This document shows, in pieces, positions 28,876 to 39,830 of a stretch of DNA of 64,000 nt. Source of the stretch: Telmatospirillum siberiense (GTDB taxonomy: Bacteria; Pseudomonadota; Alphaproteobacteria; Rhodospirillales; Magnetospirillaceae). The stretch lies in contig NZ_PIUM01000003.1 of the NCBI RefSeq assembly GCF_002845745.1, positions 186,001 to 250,000 on the forward strand, written 5' to 3'. A program made the position numbers and the translations under genes. How positions within the stretch are numbered: position 1 is the first letter of the stretch; each line of letters opens with the position of its first letter. The notes under the pieces are model-generated. The model saw only the letters and a program-made list of their open reading frames with translations. It did not search any database and was not told the origin of the DNA.

Positions 28876-31290
28876 TTAGTGGGTGACGACCCCCACCTCC
28901 TCCTCGCTCGGCTCGGGCTTGGCCATGGTAACCGGCTGTTGCTCGGCTTCCCACTCGATCGGAGAAAAAGGAGCAGTCAAAGCGTTGCTCAATACTTCGT
29001 CAACTGTTGACACCGGCAAGATCGTCAGCCCCCGCTTCACATTGTCGGGGATATCGGCCAGGTCCTTTTCATTGTCCTTTGGAATAATCACTGTCTTCAA
29101 GCCACCCCGCAGGGCCGCCAGCAATTTTTCCTTCAGACCGCCGATGGGCAGAACGCGACCCCGCAGTGTGATTTCGCCGGTCATCGCCACATCCTTGCGT
29201 ACCGGAATACCGGTCAACACGGAGACGATCGCCGTGCACATGGTGACGCCCGCGGACGGTCCATCCTTCGGGGTGGCCCCTTCCGGCACATGCACGTGAA
29301 TGTCACGCTTCTCGAAGACCGACGGCTTGATGCCGAAATTGACCGATCGGGCGCGAACATAAGAGCGCGCGGCCGAAATCGACTCCTGCATCACATCGCC
29401 AAGCTTACCCGTATGCGTGAAGACGCCCTTGCCGGGCATGGAGACCGCTTCGATCGAGAGAAGTTCGCCGCCCACCTCGGTCCAGGCCAGACCCGTGACG
29501 ACACCGATCAGATCCTCAAGCTCCACCTCACCATAGCGGAAGCGCTGGACTCCGGCGTATTTCTCCAGATTGCGGCGGGTAACCGTGACCTTGGCGCCGG
29601 GCGTGCCCTTGGTCAAAATCTCCTTCGTCGCCTTGCGGGCGAGATTGGCGATTTCACGTTCGAGACTCCGGACGCCCGCTTCCCGCGTGTAGTAGCGGAT
29701 CAAATCGCGCAACGCCTCGTCGGAAATCGACCATTCACCCTTCTTGAGACCGGCCGCCTTGATCTGTTTGTCGATCAGATGACCCTTGGCGATCTCAACC
29801 TTCTCATCCTCGGTGTAACCCGACAGACGGATGAGCTCCATACGATCAAGAAGAGGCTGCGGCATCCGAAGCGTGTTCGCCGTGGTGACGAACATCACGT
29901 CCGACAGATCGTAGTCGACCTCGAGATAGTGATCGTTGAAAGTGCTGTTCTGCTCAGGATCCAAGACCTCAAGAAGAGCCGAGGCCGGATCGCCGCGCCA
30001 GTCGGCACCCAATTTATCGACCTCATCCAACAAAAAGAGGGGATTGGACGACTTGGCCTTCTTCATCCCCTGGATGATCTTGCCCGGCATCGATCCGATA
30101 TAGGTTCTGCGATGTCCCCGAATCTCGGATTCGTCGCGAACGCCGCCCAAGGACACGCGCACGAAGTTGCGCCCCGTCGCCTTGGCGATCGAACGGCCGA
30201 GCGAGGTCTTTCCCACGCCGGGCGGGCCGACGAGGCAAAGAATGGGCCCCTTTACCTTCACCGTGCGTTGCTGCACGGCGAGATATTCGAGGATACGTTC
30301 CTTGACCTTTTCCAGACCGTAATGGTCGGCGTTCAGGATCTTCTCGGCCTGCTTGAGGTCGCGCTTGACCTTGCTTCGCTTTTTCCACGGAATGGACAGG
30401 ATCCAATCCAGGTAGTTGCGGACCACGGTCGCTTCGGCCGACATCGGGCTCATATTGCGGAGCTTCTTCAGCTCGCCAACGGCCTTTTCATGAGCTTCCT
30501 TCGAGAGATGCGTCTTGCCGATACGCTCCTCGATCTCCGCCGATTCGTCCTTGCCGTCCTCACCCTCGCCCAATTCCTTCTGAATGGCCTTGAGCTGTTC
30601 GTTGAGGTAGTACTCGCGCTGGGTCTTTTCCATCTGCCGCTTGACGCGGTTCCGGATCTTCTTCTCGACCTGCAGAACGCCGATTTCCGATTCCATGTAG
30701 GAATAGACGCGCTCCAGGCGCTCGGACACCGTCTCGATTTCGAGAAGCTCCTGCTTCTCGGAGATCTTGAGCTGCAGATGCGAGGCCACGGTGTCGGCCA
30801 GCTTGCCGGGGTCCTCGATCTGATTGACCGAAACCAGCACCTCGGGCGGAATCTTCTTGTTCAGCTTGATATATTGCTCGAACTGAGCAACCACCGAACG
30901 CGACAGCGCCTCCAACTCCTGCAAGTCGCCGGAGTTCTCGCCGATCATTTCGCCATAAGCCTGGAAGAACACTTCGTTCTCGGTGAAACCGGTGATCCGC
31001 GCCCGTTGACCACCCTCCACCAGCACCTTGACGGTGCCGTCAGGCAATTTCAGCAGTTGCAGAACGGTACTTACCGTACCGACCTTGTAAATGTCGTCAG
31101 CGGTAGGATCGTCCTGCGCAGCGTTCTTCTGGGCGACCAGAAGAATCTGCTTATCGTCCTTCATGACGTCTTCCAGGGCGCGAACCGACTTCTCGCGGCC
31201 CACGAACAGGGGGACGATCATATGTGGAAAGACGACGATGTCCCGAAGCGGAAGAACGGGAAAAACGTCTCCGCGCGAAAGTTCGACCAT
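28876..31290 (-). CDS. lon: ATP-dependent protease Lon
   Basis: 804 residues, full-length LonA. N-terminal substrate-binding domain (1-210), coiled coil (about 210-300), AAA+ module with Walker A GPPGVGKT (355-362) and Walker [10 protein letters not shown] (418-426), and C-terminal protease domain with the catalytic dyad Ser679 (KDGPSAG) and Lys722 ([10 protein letters not shown]). Degrades misfolded and short-lived proteins in the cytosol. TTGACC at 31382-31377 upstream could be a -35 box, but a matching -10 is weak. Lies 151 nt after clpX. Confidence 0.97.
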   Translation of the reverse strand: MVELSRGDVFPVLPLRDIVVFPHMIVPLFVGREKSVRALEDVMKDDKQILLVAQKNAAQDDPTADDIYKVGTVSTVLQLLKLPDGTVKVLVEGGQRARITGFTENEVFFQAYGEMIGENSGDLQELEALSRSVVAQFEQYIKLNKKIPPEVLVSVNQIEDPGKLADTVASHLQLKISEKQELLEIETVSERLERVYSYMESEIGVLQVEKKIRNRVKRQMEKTQREYYLNEQLKAIQKELGEGEDGKDESAEIEERIGKTHLSKEAHEKAVGELKKLRNMSPMSAEATVVRNYLDWILSIPWKKRSKVKRDLKQAEKILNADHYGLEKVKERILEYLAVQQRTVKVKGPILCLVGPPGVGKTSLGRSIAKATGRNFVRVSLGGVRDESEIRGHRRTYIGSMPGKIIQGMKKAKSSNPLFLLDEVDKLGADWRGDPASALLEVLDPEQNSTFNDHYLEVDYDLSDVMFVTTANTLRMPQPLLDRMELIRLSGYTEDEKVEIAKGHLIDKQIKAAGLKKGEWSISDEALRDLIRYYTREAGVRSLEREIANLARKATKEILTKGTPGAKVTVTRRNLEKYAGVQRFRYGEVELEDLIGVVTGLAWTEVGGELLSIEAVSMPGKGVFTHTGKLGDVMQESISAARSYVRARSVNFGIKPSVFEKRDIHVHVPEGATPKDGPSAGVTMCTAIVSVLTGIPVRKDVAMTGEITLRGRVLPIGGLKEKLLAALRGGLKTVIIPKDNEKDLADIPDNVKRGLTILPVSTVDEVLSNALTAPFSPIEWEAEQQPVTMAKPEPSEEEVGVVTH

Positions 31291-31441
31291 GCTACCTCTT
31301 ATTCACGAGCGTTCGGATTAGCCGGAAGGTGTTGCTTCGCAGCCCTTTGACTAATACTTCGGTTCCTTTTCCGCCGGGTCAAGGGGGGCTACCCGACCGA
31401 ACCCCACTTCCCGGGATAAAGTCAAAGGCAACCGCAAAGCT

Positions 31442-32707
31442 CTAGGCACTCGATCCGACGTCTTCGCGGCGGTCGGCATGGATATAAAGAGGCTGAGCGC
31501 GCCCTTCGACCACTTCGCCGTTGATCACGACTTCCTCGACGCTGTCGAGGCCCGGCAGATCGAACATAGTGTCCAGCAGAATGCTCTCCATGATCGAACG
31601 CAGACCACGCGCGCCAGTCTTCCGGAGAATGGCCTTCTGAGCGATGGTCTTCAGCGCATCCTCGTTGAAGGACAGACGGACGTCCTCCATCTCGAACAAA
31701 CGCTGGTACTGCTTGACGAGGGCGTTTTTCGGCTTCGACAGGATGTCGACCAGGGCGGCCTCGTCCAGGTCGGTCAAGGTGGCCAGCACCGGGAGGCGAC
31801 CGACGAACTCGGGGATAAGACCGAACTTCAGCAGATCCTCGGGCTCGACCTCGCGCAGGATATCGCCGGTCGAACGCTCATCGGGACCACGCACATCGGC
31901 GCCGAAACCGATCGAGGTGCCCTTGCCGCGCGCACCGATGATCTTTTCCAGACCGGCGAAGGCACCACCGCAGATGAACAGAATGTTGGTCGTGTCGACC
32001 TGCAGGAATTCCTGCTGCGGATGCTTGCGGCCGCCCTGCGGTGGAACCGAAGCGACGGTTCCCTCCATGATCTTCAGCAGGGCCTGCTGCACGCCCTCGC
32101 CCGAGACGTCGCGGGTAATCGACGGGTTGTCGGACTTGCGGCTGATCTTGTCCACTTCGTCGATGTAGACGATGCCGCGCTGCGCGCGCTCGACATTGTA
32201 ATCGGCCGATTGCAGCAGCTTCAGAATGATGTTTTCCACATCCTCGCCGACATAACCGGCTTCGGTCAATGTCGTGGCGTCGGCCATGGTGAACGGCACA
32301 TCGAGGATCCGGGCCAGCGTCTGCGCCAGCAACGTCTTGCCGCAGCCCGTCGGGCCGACCAGCAGGATGTTCGACTTGGCGATTTCGATGTCCGAATTCT
32401 TTCCTCCGGCACCGAGGCGCTTGTAATGATTATGCACCGCCACCGACAGCACGCGCTTGGCGTGCTGTTGGCCGATGACATAGTCGTCCAGGACCGCGCA
32501 GATGTCGCGCGGGGTCGGGACGCCATCGCGGGAGCGGACGAGATGCGTCTTGTGCTCCTCGCGGATAATGTCCATGCACAGCTCGACGCATTCATCACAA
32601 ATGAACACGGTCGGCCCAGCGATCAGCTTACGCACCTCATGCTGGCTCTTTCCGCAGAAGGAGCAGTAGAGGGTGTTTTTGGAATCGCTGCTGGTGGACT
32701 TAGTCAT
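31442..32707 (-). CDS. clpX: ATP-dependent Clp protease ATP-binding subunit ClpX
   Basis: 421 residues. N-terminal zinc-binding domain with Cys15, Cys18, Cys37 and Cys40 (CSFC and CDEC), then AAA+ with Walker A GPTGCGKT (118-125), Walker [10 protein letters not shown], the pore-loop GYVGEDVEN and the ClpP-contacting region. Unfolds tagged substrates and feeds ClpP. Located 217 nt downstream of clpP on the same strand, separated by a strong hairpin, so it may have its own promoter as well. Confidence 0.97.
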   Translation of the reverse strand: MTKSTSSDSKNTLYCSFCGKSQHEVRKLIAGPTVFICDECVELCMDIIREEHKTHLVRSRDGVPTPRDICAVLDDYVIGQQHAKRVLSVAVHNHYKRLGAGGKNSDIEIAKSNILLVGPTGCGKTLLAQTLARILDVPFTMADATTLTEAGYVGEDVENIILKLLQSADYNVERAQRGIVYIDEVDKISRKSDNPSITRDVSGEGVQQALLKIMEGTVASVPPQGGRKHPQQEFLQVDTTNILFICGGAFAGLEKIIGARGKGTSIGFGADVRGPDERSTGDILREVEPEDLLKFGLIPEFVGRLPVLATLTDLDEAALVDILSKPKNALVKQYQRLFEMEDVRLSFNEDALKTIAQKAILRKTGARGLRSIMESILLDTMFDLPGLDSVEEVVINGEVVEGRAQPLYIHADRREDVGSSA

Positions 32708-32868
32708 CGGTTCTCCATAAGGTGTGCGGCCGCAGCAGAATTATGTTAGACCCTTGGGCCGCCGCCAGACAATGCTAAATATGGCCGGGCTCGACCACTC
32801 GGGTCCGCCGTCCCGCCGCCGGGGTGCGGTTCGAACGGTCGACGCCGGATTGATCGGACAGAAATCGT

Positions 32869-32894
32869 CCTGTTCCGCGTCTCCGCGGAACAGG
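32869..32894. terminator. Hairpin after clpP
   Basis: CCTGTTCCGCG (32869-32879) and CGCGGAACAGG (32884-32894) make a perfect 11-bp stem with a TCTC loop, 30 nt after the clpP stop. No T-run follows on the minus strand, so it may attenuate or stabilise the clpP transcript rather than terminate it. Confidence 0.5.
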
Positions 32895-32924
32895 TGGAAT
32901 GTGGCGGAAAATAAGGCGACTTGC

Positions 32925-33569
32925 TTAGGCAGCGGAGGTTGCCTCCGGAACCGGCGGACGGGATGTCACCACCTCGTCGATCAAGCCGAAATCCTTGGCC
33001 TCGTTCGCCGTCATATATTTATCGCGCTCCATGGCGTTTTCGATCACGTCCAGGGTCTGGCCGGTGTGCTCCACATACATATTGTTCAGCCGAGCCCGCA
33101 ATGCCAGGATCTCGCGCGCCTGAATTTCAATATCGGTGGCCTGCCCCTGCGCTCCGCCAGACGGCTGATGGATCATGATCCGCGCGTTGGGCAGGGAGAA
33201 CCGCTTGCCGGCGGCACCCGCCGTCAACAGCAGGGAGCCCATGGAAGCCGCCTGGCCGATGCAAACCGTCGCCACGGGCGGGCGGATGTATTGCATCGTG
33301 TCATAGATGGCCAGACCGGACGTCACCACGCCACCCGGCGAATTGATATAGAAGAAGATGTCCTTGGTCGGGTTTTCCGATTCAAGGAACAGAAGCTGGG
33401 CGCAGATAAGCGCCGAGGCTTGGTCGAATACCTCACCGGTCAGGAAAATGATCCGTTCCTTCAACAGGCGGGAATAAATGTCATAGGAACGTTCGCCCCG
33501 GTTGGTCTGTTCGACCACCATGGGAACGAGGGTGTTCATATAAAGTTCGATGGGATCCCGGTCTTTCAT
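32925..33569 (-). CDS. clpP: ATP-dependent Clp protease proteolytic subunit ClpP
   Basis: 214 residues from ATG 33569, preceded by GAGG; the reading can extend 12 codons upstream without support. Serine peptidase that assembles as a tetradecamer with ClpX or ClpA. Catalytic triad Ser109 (GQAASMGS), His134 ([13 protein letters not shown]) and Asp183 (MERDKYM). [19 protein letters not shown] lines the active site. Lies between tig and clpX, the classical order. Confidence 0.97.
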   Translation of the reverse strand: MKDRDPIELYMNTLVPMVVEQTNRGERSYDIYSRLLKERIIFLTGEVFDQASALICAQLLFLESENPTKDIFFYINSPGGVVTSGLAIYDTMQYIRPPVATVCIGQAASMGSLLLTAGAAGKRFSLPNARIMIHQPSGGAQGQATDIEIQAREILALRARLNNMYVEHTGQTLDVIENAMERDKYMTANEAKDFGLIDEVVTSRPPVPEATSAA

Positions 33570-33729
33570 CTTCAACCTCGTCCTGATGCTTCCGTCTGGT
33601 GGCATTCACCGCAACCGGTGTCCCGCCGACGCCATTTCCATCCACCACCCGGACCGCCGCCGGCCGGGACCGGCCACGCAGGCGGTCGTTCCCTCCGGCA
33701 GACGGATTGGGATGGCTTGAGTTACGGCG

Positions 33730-35130
33730 TCATTCTTCAGCGGCGACCTTCTTCTTCGCCGCTTTCTTTTTAGGCTTCGGAGCGGCATCGGCCGCTTCGG
33801 ACGCCGTCTCATCCTCGGGATCCTTGCGCAGATCGTCGATGGAGACGACCTTCTCGGTCACCTTGGCCAATTCGAGAATGAAGTCGATGACCTTCTCTTC
33901 AAAAATCGGCGCACGCAGGCTGTTCAGGGCGTCCGGGTTCTTCTGGAAGTACTGGAACACCAGATGCTCCTGCCCGGGATAGCGGCGCGCTTCGGCCATC
34001 ACCGCACGATTCAGGTCTTCCTGAACGATGGTGATGTTGTTTTCACGCCCGACTTCGGAGAGAACCAGACCAAGACGCACGCGACGCGTGGCAATGGCCC
34101 GATATTCCTCCTTCAGGGTCTCGTCGCTCTTGCCCTGATCGGCGGCATCGAGCCGGCCTTCGCTCTTGTCCTTCTCCAACTGCTTCCAGATGGCGTCGAA
34201 TTCGAGCTCAACCATGCCTTCGGGCACACCGAAATCATATTGAGCGGCCAACTGATCAAGCAGGTGGCGCTTCAGATGAGCCCGGGAAAGGTTGGTATAG
34301 TCGCGCTCGATTTCCTCGCGCACGGCTTTTTTCAACTCGTCCAGGGTCTCGAGGCCGACACCCTTGGCCAACTCGTCGTCAAGCACGGCCGGCACGACCT
34401 TGCGCACCTCGTGAACCTTGACTTCGAACTCGGCATCCTTGCCGGCCAAGGCATCGCTGCCGTAATCGGCCGGGAAAGTCACCTTGACCACCCGCTCTTC
34501 TTCAGCCTTGGCGCCGATCAACTGGTCCTCGAAACCGGGAATGAAATTGCCCGATCCAAGTTTCAGCGAATAACCCTCGGCCTTGCCGCCGTCGAAGGCA
34601 ACGCCGTCGACCTTACCCAGGAAATCGATAACGACCACTTCGCCGGACTCGGCTGCGTGGGTTTTCTCAGCGGCTTCGGTCTTTTCCTGACGGCTGGCGA
34701 TGTTCTGCAGCGCCTGCTCGACCTCGACGTCGGTGACTTCCGCCACCGGCTTTTCCAGGGCCAGATCGCCGAGGCCGGAAATCTTCACCTCGGGCAAGGT
34801 TTCGACGGCAATGGTGAACTCGAGGTCGTCGCCCTCCTTGAAGGAGGTGATTTCGACCTTCGGCTGCACGGCCGGCCGCAGCTTATGTTCATCAAGCGCA
34901 TGCTGAGTGCCGTCGTTGACGGCGGACTCGAGCACCTCGCCCATGACGGAGGAACCGTATTTCTTCCGCAAAATGCCCATCGGCACCTTGCCGGGACGGA
35001 ACCCGGGAATGCGGACCGTCCGCCCCACCTCGGCGAGCCGGGTCGAAACCTTCTCTTCCAGATGTCCGGCGGGAATAACGACCTTAAATTCGTGCTTCAG
35101 GCCGTCAGCATTGGTTTGAGTTACCTGCAT
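33730..35130 (-). CDS. tig: Trigger factor
   Basis: 466 residues from ATG 35130. Ribosome-bound chaperone and peptidyl-prolyl isomerase. N-terminal ribosome-binding domain with GFRPGKVPMGILRKKYG (contains the FRxGKxP signature), central FKBP domain (about 160-245, VVIDFLGKVDGVAF, GSGNFIPGFEDQLIG) and a long helical C-terminal cradle. The tail is Lys/Ala-rich (PKPKKKAAKKK), common in alphaproteobacteria. First gene of tig-clpP-clpX-lon-hupB; the ribosome site is weak (GAGAA). Confidence 0.97.
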   Translation of the reverse strand: MQVTQTNADGLKHEFKVVIPAGHLEEKVSTRLAEVGRTVRIPGFRPGKVPMGILRKKYGSSVMGEVLESAVNDGTQHALDEHKLRPAVQPKVEITSFKEGDDLEFTIAVETLPEVKISGLGDLALEKPVAEVTDVEVEQALQNIASRQEKTEAAEKTHAAESGEVVVIDFLGKVDGVAFDGGKAEGYSLKLGSGNFIPGFEDQLIGAKAEEERVVKVTFPADYGSDALAGKDAEFEVKVHEVRKVVPAVLDDELAKGVGLETLDELKKAVREEIERDYTNLSRAHLKRHLLDQLAAQYDFGVPEGMVELEFDAIWKQLEKDKSEGRLDAADQGKSDETLKEEYRAIATRRVRLGLVLSEVGRENNITIVQEDLNRAVMAEARRYPGQEHLVFQYFQKNPDALNSLRAPIFEEKVIDFILELAKVTEKVVSIDDLRKDPEDETASEAADAAPKPKKKAAKKKVAAEE

Positions 35131-35220
35131 TGAATTCTCTGCCAATCGAAAATGTCTATATCGACCGCGTCAGGCGGTTTTGCAACCTTGACCGGGGAAT
35201 CGGCGCCGCGCTGGGCGTTG

Positions 35221-35305
35221 TGGTGCGGGCGAAGGGATTTGAACCCCCATGGCCGAAGCCGCTGGAACCTAAATCCAGTGTGTCTACCAGTTCCACCACG
35301 CCCGC
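35221..35305 (-). tRNA. tRNA-Leu (TAG)
   Basis: 85-nt class II tRNA with encoded CCA. Acceptor GCGGGCG pairs with CGCCCGC; anticodon TAG in an ATTTAGG loop on stem CTGG/CCAG; long variable arm CGGCTTCGGCC region; T-loop TTCAAATC. Lies upstream of tig on the same strand. The 226-nt gap 35306-35531 also holds a dyad AATTCC-3-GGAATT at 35445-35459. Confidence 0.95.
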
Positions 35306-35531
35306 GGACATGCCGAAGCCCCGGCCGTCCGGCCGGAGCCGATGTCTATAGCACAGACATTTTTCAGGAAACAGCGCAAAACCGCGTGGCGGCACCGACG
35401 GTTAATCATTCAAAAAATCCCCGATATATGTCTTTAGTATTAGCAATTCCAGGGGAATTACCCTAGAAAACTTAATGTTATAAGAGACCGCAAAGGAGGA
35501 ATCTCCTAACGCTCTTGACGGAGGGAAATAA

Positions 35532-36860
35532 GTGACCGGGGATTTCAATAGGAACGACCGCTTGGGTTTTCTACTCATCGACGACAATGTCAAAAACGCA
35601 TTGCAAGAATTTCGCCCCATCCTGGCGACGGTGATTGATGACCTTCTTGACGATTTTTACCGCCATGTCGGGCGGACGGAAGCGGCCGCGAAAATATTTG
35701 TCGGACGCTCCATGGAACATGCCCGCTCCATGCAGAAACATCACTGGCTGAACAATGTCTTCTCGGGAAAATTTGACGACGAATATTTTTCCCAGGTGAC
35801 GAAAATCGGCCAGATGCACGCCCAGGTCGGATTGGAGCCGCGATGGTACACGGCCGGATACTGTTTTACCGTCAATAAATTGCTCCGCCTGGCGGCGCAA
35901 ACCTACCGCAAGAAACCCGAACGAATGGTCGAGGTGATTTCCGCCATCAACAAAGCCGCCTTTCTCGACATGGACCTTGCCGTCTCCGTCTATATCGAGG
36001 CCTTGAGGAAGAAGGACGCGCGCTTACGGGGCAGCGCCACCAACTTCGAGCACGATGTCGCCTCGTCGGTCGGTGTCGTCGCATCGGCGGCTACGCAGTT
36101 GCGCGCTTCCGCCCAGACGATGGCCGCCAGTTCCGAACAGACCAGCCGTCAGGCCGCCGCCGTCGCCCGGGCGGCCGACCATGCCTCGGAAAACGTCCAG
36201 ACCGTGGCTTCCGCAGCGGAAGAACTGTCGGCCTCGATTCAGGAGATCAGCCGGCAGGTCGTCCAATCCACCGAAATCGCCAATTCGGCGGTCGGCGAGG
36301 CGTCGCGAACCAATCATATGGTCCAGGGACTGAGCGATGCCGCGCTCCGTATTGGCGAAGTGGTCAAGCTGATCAACAATATCGCCAGCCAGACCAACCT
36401 TTTGGCGCTGAACGCCACCATCGAGGCGGCCAGGGCCGGCGAAGCCGGAAAAGGCTTTGCCGTCGTCGCCGGCGAAGTCAAAAGCCTGGCGAACCAGACC
36501 GCCAAGGCCACCGACGAAATCTCGGTCCAGATCCTTGCCGTGCAAAACGCGACGAAGGATGCCGTCGGTGCCATCAACGGCATCGGGGGCACCATCGGAA
36601 AAATGAGCGAGATCGCCTCGGCCATCGCGGCGGCCGTCGAAGAACAGGGCGCCGCCACCAAGGAAATCGCCCGCAATGTCCAACAAGCGGCCGCCGGCAC
36701 CGGCGAGGTGCTGACCAACATCGGCGGCGTCACCGATGCCGCCACGGATGCGGCAAAGGCGGCTCAGGAGGTCTTGTCCGCCGCCGGGGAACTTTCGGTG
36801 CAGTCGACCAGACTGTCGACGGACATCGACATGTTCCTCGAGGTCATCCGGGAAGCCTGA
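35532..36860 (+). CDS. Globin-coupled methyl-accepting chemotaxis protein (HemAT-like), copy 1
   Basis: 442 residues, start GTG 35532 with GGAGGG upstream. N-terminal globin-coupled sensor domain (about 1-160) with the proximal haem ligand His96 in [15 protein letters not shown], followed by the MCP signalling domain with the hairpin tip [20 protein letters not shown] and [17 protein letters not shown]. No transmembrane segment, so this is a cytosolic oxygen/redox taxis receptor that would couple to CheW-CheA. A tandem paralog follows. A strong terminator (36863-36893) separates the two, so each is transcribed alone. Confidence 0.9.
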   Translation: MTGDFNRNDRLGFLLIDDNVKNALQEFRPILATVIDDLLDDFYRHVGRTEAAAKIFVGRSMEHARSMQKHHWLNNVFSGKFDDEYFSQVTKIGQMHAQVGLEPRWYTAGYCFTVNKLLRLAAQTYRKKPERMVEVISAINKAAFLDMDLAVSVYIEALRKKDARLRGSATNFEHDVASSVGVVASAATQLRASAQTMAASSEQTSRQAAAVARAADHASENVQTVASAAEELSASIQEISRQVVQSTEIANSAVGEASRTNHMVQGLSDAALRIGEVVKLINNIASQTNLLALNATIEAARAGEAGKGFAVVAGEVKSLANQTAKATDEISVQILAVQNATKDAVGAINGIGGTIGKMSEIASAIAAAVEEQGAATKEIARNVQQAAAGTGEVLTNIGGVTDAATDAAKAAQEVLSAAGELSVQSTRLSTDIDMFLEVIREA

Positions 36861-36862
36861 CC

Positions 36863-36893
36863 CATCCCCCCGGGCCCGACGGGCCCGGGGATG
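36863..36893 (+). terminator. Terminator after globin receptor copy 1
   Basis: CATCCCC-C-CGGGCCC and GGGCCCG-GGGATG form a long GC stem with a 3-nt loop (GAC), then TCCCTTTATT. Lies right after the stop codon. Confidence 0.8.
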
Positions 36894-37009
36894 TCCCTTT
36901 ATTAACCGGCCCGGCCACGCCTCGCCAAATCGATCATTATCATACTCAGATATTGCCGCCCTGGTTTTGCCGAGCTAGGGTTAACTTCTCCCATTAGGAG
37001 AAGTTATTG

Positions 37010-38341
37010 ATGAGTAATGATCTTGATAGAGCTGGTCGGCTGAAATTTCTTCTCATTGATGAGGGGGTGCGAGAGGCTCTTCGCGAATTCCACGCGATCC
37101 TGGCACCGGCGATCGATGTCCTTCTCGATGACTTCTATCGCCATGCCCAAACAACGCCCGAAGCGGCCAGGACCTTCGCGGGAAACTCCATGGACCGGGC
37201 TCGTCTCATGCAAAAGCAGCATTGGCTCGACAACGTCTTCTCGGGCAGATTCGATGACGCCTATTTTGAGCAGGTTCAGAAGATCGGCCAGGCGCATGCC
37301 CGCATCGGATTGGAACCGCGATGGTACACCGCGTCCTACTGCTTCAGCCTGGACAAGATGGTCCATCTCGCCTGCGCACATTACGGCGGCAAGAAGAAGA
37401 CGGCTCCCGAGCGTCTGGGCCAGGTGATCGCCGCCATCAACAAGGCGGCTTTTCTCGACATGGATCTCGCCATCTCGGTCTATATCGACGCCCTGCATGA
37501 AAAACTGAATGGCCAGGCCACGCTTTTCGAACGGGACGTGTCTTCCATCGTCGGCATCGTCACCGCCGCCACCACGGAGTTGGAAAGTACGTCCCGTTCA
37601 ATGGTTTCCACCGCCGAGCGAACCAATCAACAGGCGGAAGTCGTCGTCGCGGCGGCCCGACAGGCCTCGGAAAACGTGCAAACCGTCGCCGCCGCCACCG
37701 AACAGCTGTCCTCATCGATTCACGAAATCAACCGGCAGGTCGTCCAGTCGAACAAGATCGCCAGTACCGCCGCCGATGAAGCGGACCGCACCAACCAGAA
37801 AATGCAGGGACTAACCGAAGCGGCCCTGCGTATTGGCGAGGTGGTCAAACTTATCAACAACATCGCCTCTCAGACCAATCTGCTGGCTTTGAACGCCACC
37901 ATCGAAGCGGCCAGAGCCGGAGACGCCGGGAAAGGCTTCGCCGTGGTCGCCGGCGAGGTCAAGCATCTTGCCAATCAGACCGCCAAGGCGACCGAGGATA
38001 TCGGCGCGCAGATCCTCGCGGTGCAGAACGCGACGAAGGAGGCCGCGGCAGCCATCACCGGCATTGGCGAAACGATCGGAAAAATGAACGGGGTCGCCGC
38101 GGCGATTGCCGCGGCCGTCGAACAGCAGGGCGCGGCGACGCAGGAAATCGCCCGCAATATCCAACGAGCGGCTTCAGGGACCGATCAGGTCACCTCCAAC
38201 ATCGGCTCCGTCACGCAGGCCACCGGGGAAACCGGACATGCGGCGAGAGAAGTGCTGAGCGCGACCGGCGAATTGTCCAAACAGTCGGAACGCCTGTCCG
38301 GCGCCGTCGGCAATTTCCTCGTCGCCGTCCGCGCGAGTTGA
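37010..38341 (+). CDS. Globin-coupled methyl-accepting chemotaxis protein (HemAT-like), copy 2
   Basis: 443 residues from ATG 37010 (AGGAG 9 nt upstream). Same architecture as copy 1: globin-coupled sensor with His96 in [15 protein letters not shown], then a cytosolic MCP domain with [20 protein letters not shown]. The signalling halves are nearly identical, the linkers (about 160-235) differ more, and the sensor halves diverge at many positions, so the copies may differ in ligand affinity or signal. No membrane segment. Ends just before a hairpin at 38346-38378. Confidence 0.9.
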   Translation: MSNDLDRAGRLKFLLIDEGVREALREFHAILAPAIDVLLDDFYRHAQTTPEAARTFAGNSMDRARLMQKQHWLDNVFSGRFDDAYFEQVQKIGQAHARIGLEPRWYTASYCFSLDKMVHLACAHYGGKKKTAPERLGQVIAAINKAAFLDMDLAISVYIDALHEKLNGQATLFERDVSSIVGIVTAATTELESTSRSMVSTAERTNQQAEVVVAAARQASENVQTVAAATEQLSSSIHEINRQVVQSNKIASTAADEADRTNQKMQGLTEAALRIGEVVKLINNIASQTNLLALNATIEAARAGDAGKGFAVVAGEVKHLANQTAKATEDIGAQILAVQNATKEAAAAITGIGETIGKMNGVAAAIAAAVEQQGAATQEIARNIQRAASGTDQVTSNIGSVTQATGETGHAAREVLSATGELSKQSERLSGAVGNFLVAVRAS

Positions 38342-38345
38342 CCAT

Positions 38346-38378
38346 TTCCGTGCGATGGGCAATCCCCGCCGCACGGAA
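38346..38378. terminator. Terminator hairpin between converging genes
   Basis: TTCCGTGCG (38346-38354) pairs with CGCACGGAA (38370-38378). It lies between the second globin receptor and the malonyl-CoA decarboxylase gene, which converge here. Confidence 0.6.
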
Positions 38379-38390
38379 GAACTGTTCCAT

Positions 38391-39830
38391 TCAGCCTTTG
38401 CCGAGCGCACGAACGGCGGCCGAGGTGACGATCTTTCCTTGCCCCCGATAAGCCTCGTGGTTGGCTTCGATTTCTGAAAGTTTGTAAAGGTAATTGATCA
38501 TCATGCCGGCCGACTGGGCCACGCCCTTGTCGGAAGTGTCGGCCAGCCAGTTCAGGCGCTCCATGCGCGCCCCGTTGGTCAGGTGGAAATGCGCCACCGG
38601 GTCCAGCGCCCGCGACGTTCCGGAGCGCTTTTCCAAAAGATAGTGCGCGCAGAGGCGAATCAGAGGTGTGCGCAGGGCCTGGGCAGTGGCTCCATCGTCA
38701 ACCCAGCGGCTATCGAGCAATTGCGCGAACCCCTGCGGAGCCCCCTCTCCTTTCGCCGGCAATGCCGCCAGAGCGCGCAGTTCCGCCGGCTCCAATATCG
38801 CGTCCTCGCCTTCGGCCAAACGGCGGTTAAGCCAGGTCCGGAAACCGGGGATGGGAGACAGGGTGGAGAAAGTCTTCAGATTGGGAAATTCGTGCAACAG
38901 GCTATCGACCACGCGCTTGATCAGGAAATTGCCAAAACTGATGCCGACCAATCCCTTCTGCGCATTGTTGATCGAATAGAATATGGCGGTATCCGCCTTC
39001 TTCGGATCTTCCACCGGAGCATGCTCATCCAACAGATCGTGGATATTGCCGGCGATGCCGCGAACCAGCGCCACCTCTACGAAAATCAACGGTTCGTCGG
39101 GCATGCGGGGATGGAAGAAGGCGTAAAGACGCCGGTCGGAATCGAGTCGATTCTTAAGATCAGACCATCCCTGGATGGCATGCACAGCCTCATAGGCCAT
39201 GATTTTTTCCAAAATCAGGGCCGGGGACCGCCAGGTGATGCGTTGCAATTCCAGGAAACCGACGTCGAACCAGGCGCTTAACAGCTCCTTCAAATCGGCC
39301 TCAAAAGCCTGCATGGCGGGATCGCCCTTGCTCAGAGGCAAAAGCTCGGCCCGCATATCGACCAGGAACTTCACGCCTTCCGGCAATGCATTGAACTGCG
39401 TGAGAAGCCGTTGGCGGGGGCTTTCCAGGGCTTCACGCAAGGAACGCTCCGCGGCATGACGCTCGGCGGGTCCGGAAGCCTTGGCCACATCGGCCATCGC
39501 CTTGTCGACCTGGCCGGTATCGGGACCGAATTCGTCGGCCACCATTTTCAGAAAGTTTCGCCGGCCGACGGCATTCAGCTCCAAATAGGAGCGCCCAAGG
39601 GTGGCGGCCCGCGCTCGGGCGGATACCTCGCCCCCCCGGCCTTGCAAACATTCCCGCACCTGGTTGCGCAGCAAGGCCGCGTCATCCGCAGGCAACTCGG
39701 GATCGATTTTCGGAGCGCCACCCAGGGACTGGGCGATATCACGCCAAAGCCCGCGCAACGTCTTCAATCGGTCGAACAGTCCGTAATTGGCGGCCTGCGT
39801 CACAAGTCCCGCCAGCTTTCCGTCGTCCAT
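38391..39830 (-). CDS. Malonyl-CoA decarboxylase
   Basis: 479 residues from ATG 39830, preceded by GGAGGAGA. Converts malonyl-CoA to acetyl-CoA and CO2 in the cytosol. N-terminal helical domain (1-about 190) and GNAT-like catalytic domain with FVEVALVRGIAGNIHDLL, FYSINNAQKGLVGISFGNFLIKRV, TFSTLSPIPGFRTWL (Ser in the SPIPGF motif) and VAHFHLTNGARMERLNW with the expected catalytic His. Its start overlaps the end of the NAD(P)HX repair gene by 31 nt. Allows use of malonate or control of malonyl-CoA level. Confidence 0.92.
   Translation of the reverse strand: MDDGKLAGLVTQAANYGLFDRLKTLRGLWRDIAQSLGGAPKIDPELPADDAALLRNQVRECLQGRGGEVSARARAATLGRSYLELNAVGRRNFLKMVADEFGPDTGQVDKAMADVAKASGPAERHAAERSLREALESPRQRLLTQFNALPEGVKFLVDMRAELLPLSKGDPAMQAFEADLKELLSAWFDVGFLELQRITWRSPALILEKIMAYEAVHAIQGWSDLKNRLDSDRRLYAFFHPRMPDEPLIFVEVALVRGIAGNIHDLLDEHAPVEDPKKADTAIFYSINNAQKGLVGISFGNFLIKRVVDSLLHEFPNLKTFSTLSPIPGFRTWLNRRLAEGEDAILEPAELRALAALPAKGEGAPQGFAQLLDSRWVDDGATAQALRTPLIRLCAHYLLEKRSGTSRALDPVAHFHLTNGARMERLNWLADTSDKGVAQSAGMMINYLYKLSEIEANHEAYRGQGKIVTSAAVRALGKG

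Noticed and set aside
28248-28886. Plus-strand frame running through the hupB region
   Set aside because: Antisense to hupB and across two terminators; not protein-like.
29290-31350. Long plus-strand frame opposite lon
   Set aside because: Antisense shadow of lon; no ribosome site and no recognisable domain.
35221-35305. tRNA-Leu as an attachment site for an integrated element
   Set aside because: No integrase gene and no repeat of the tRNA 3' end seen nearby.
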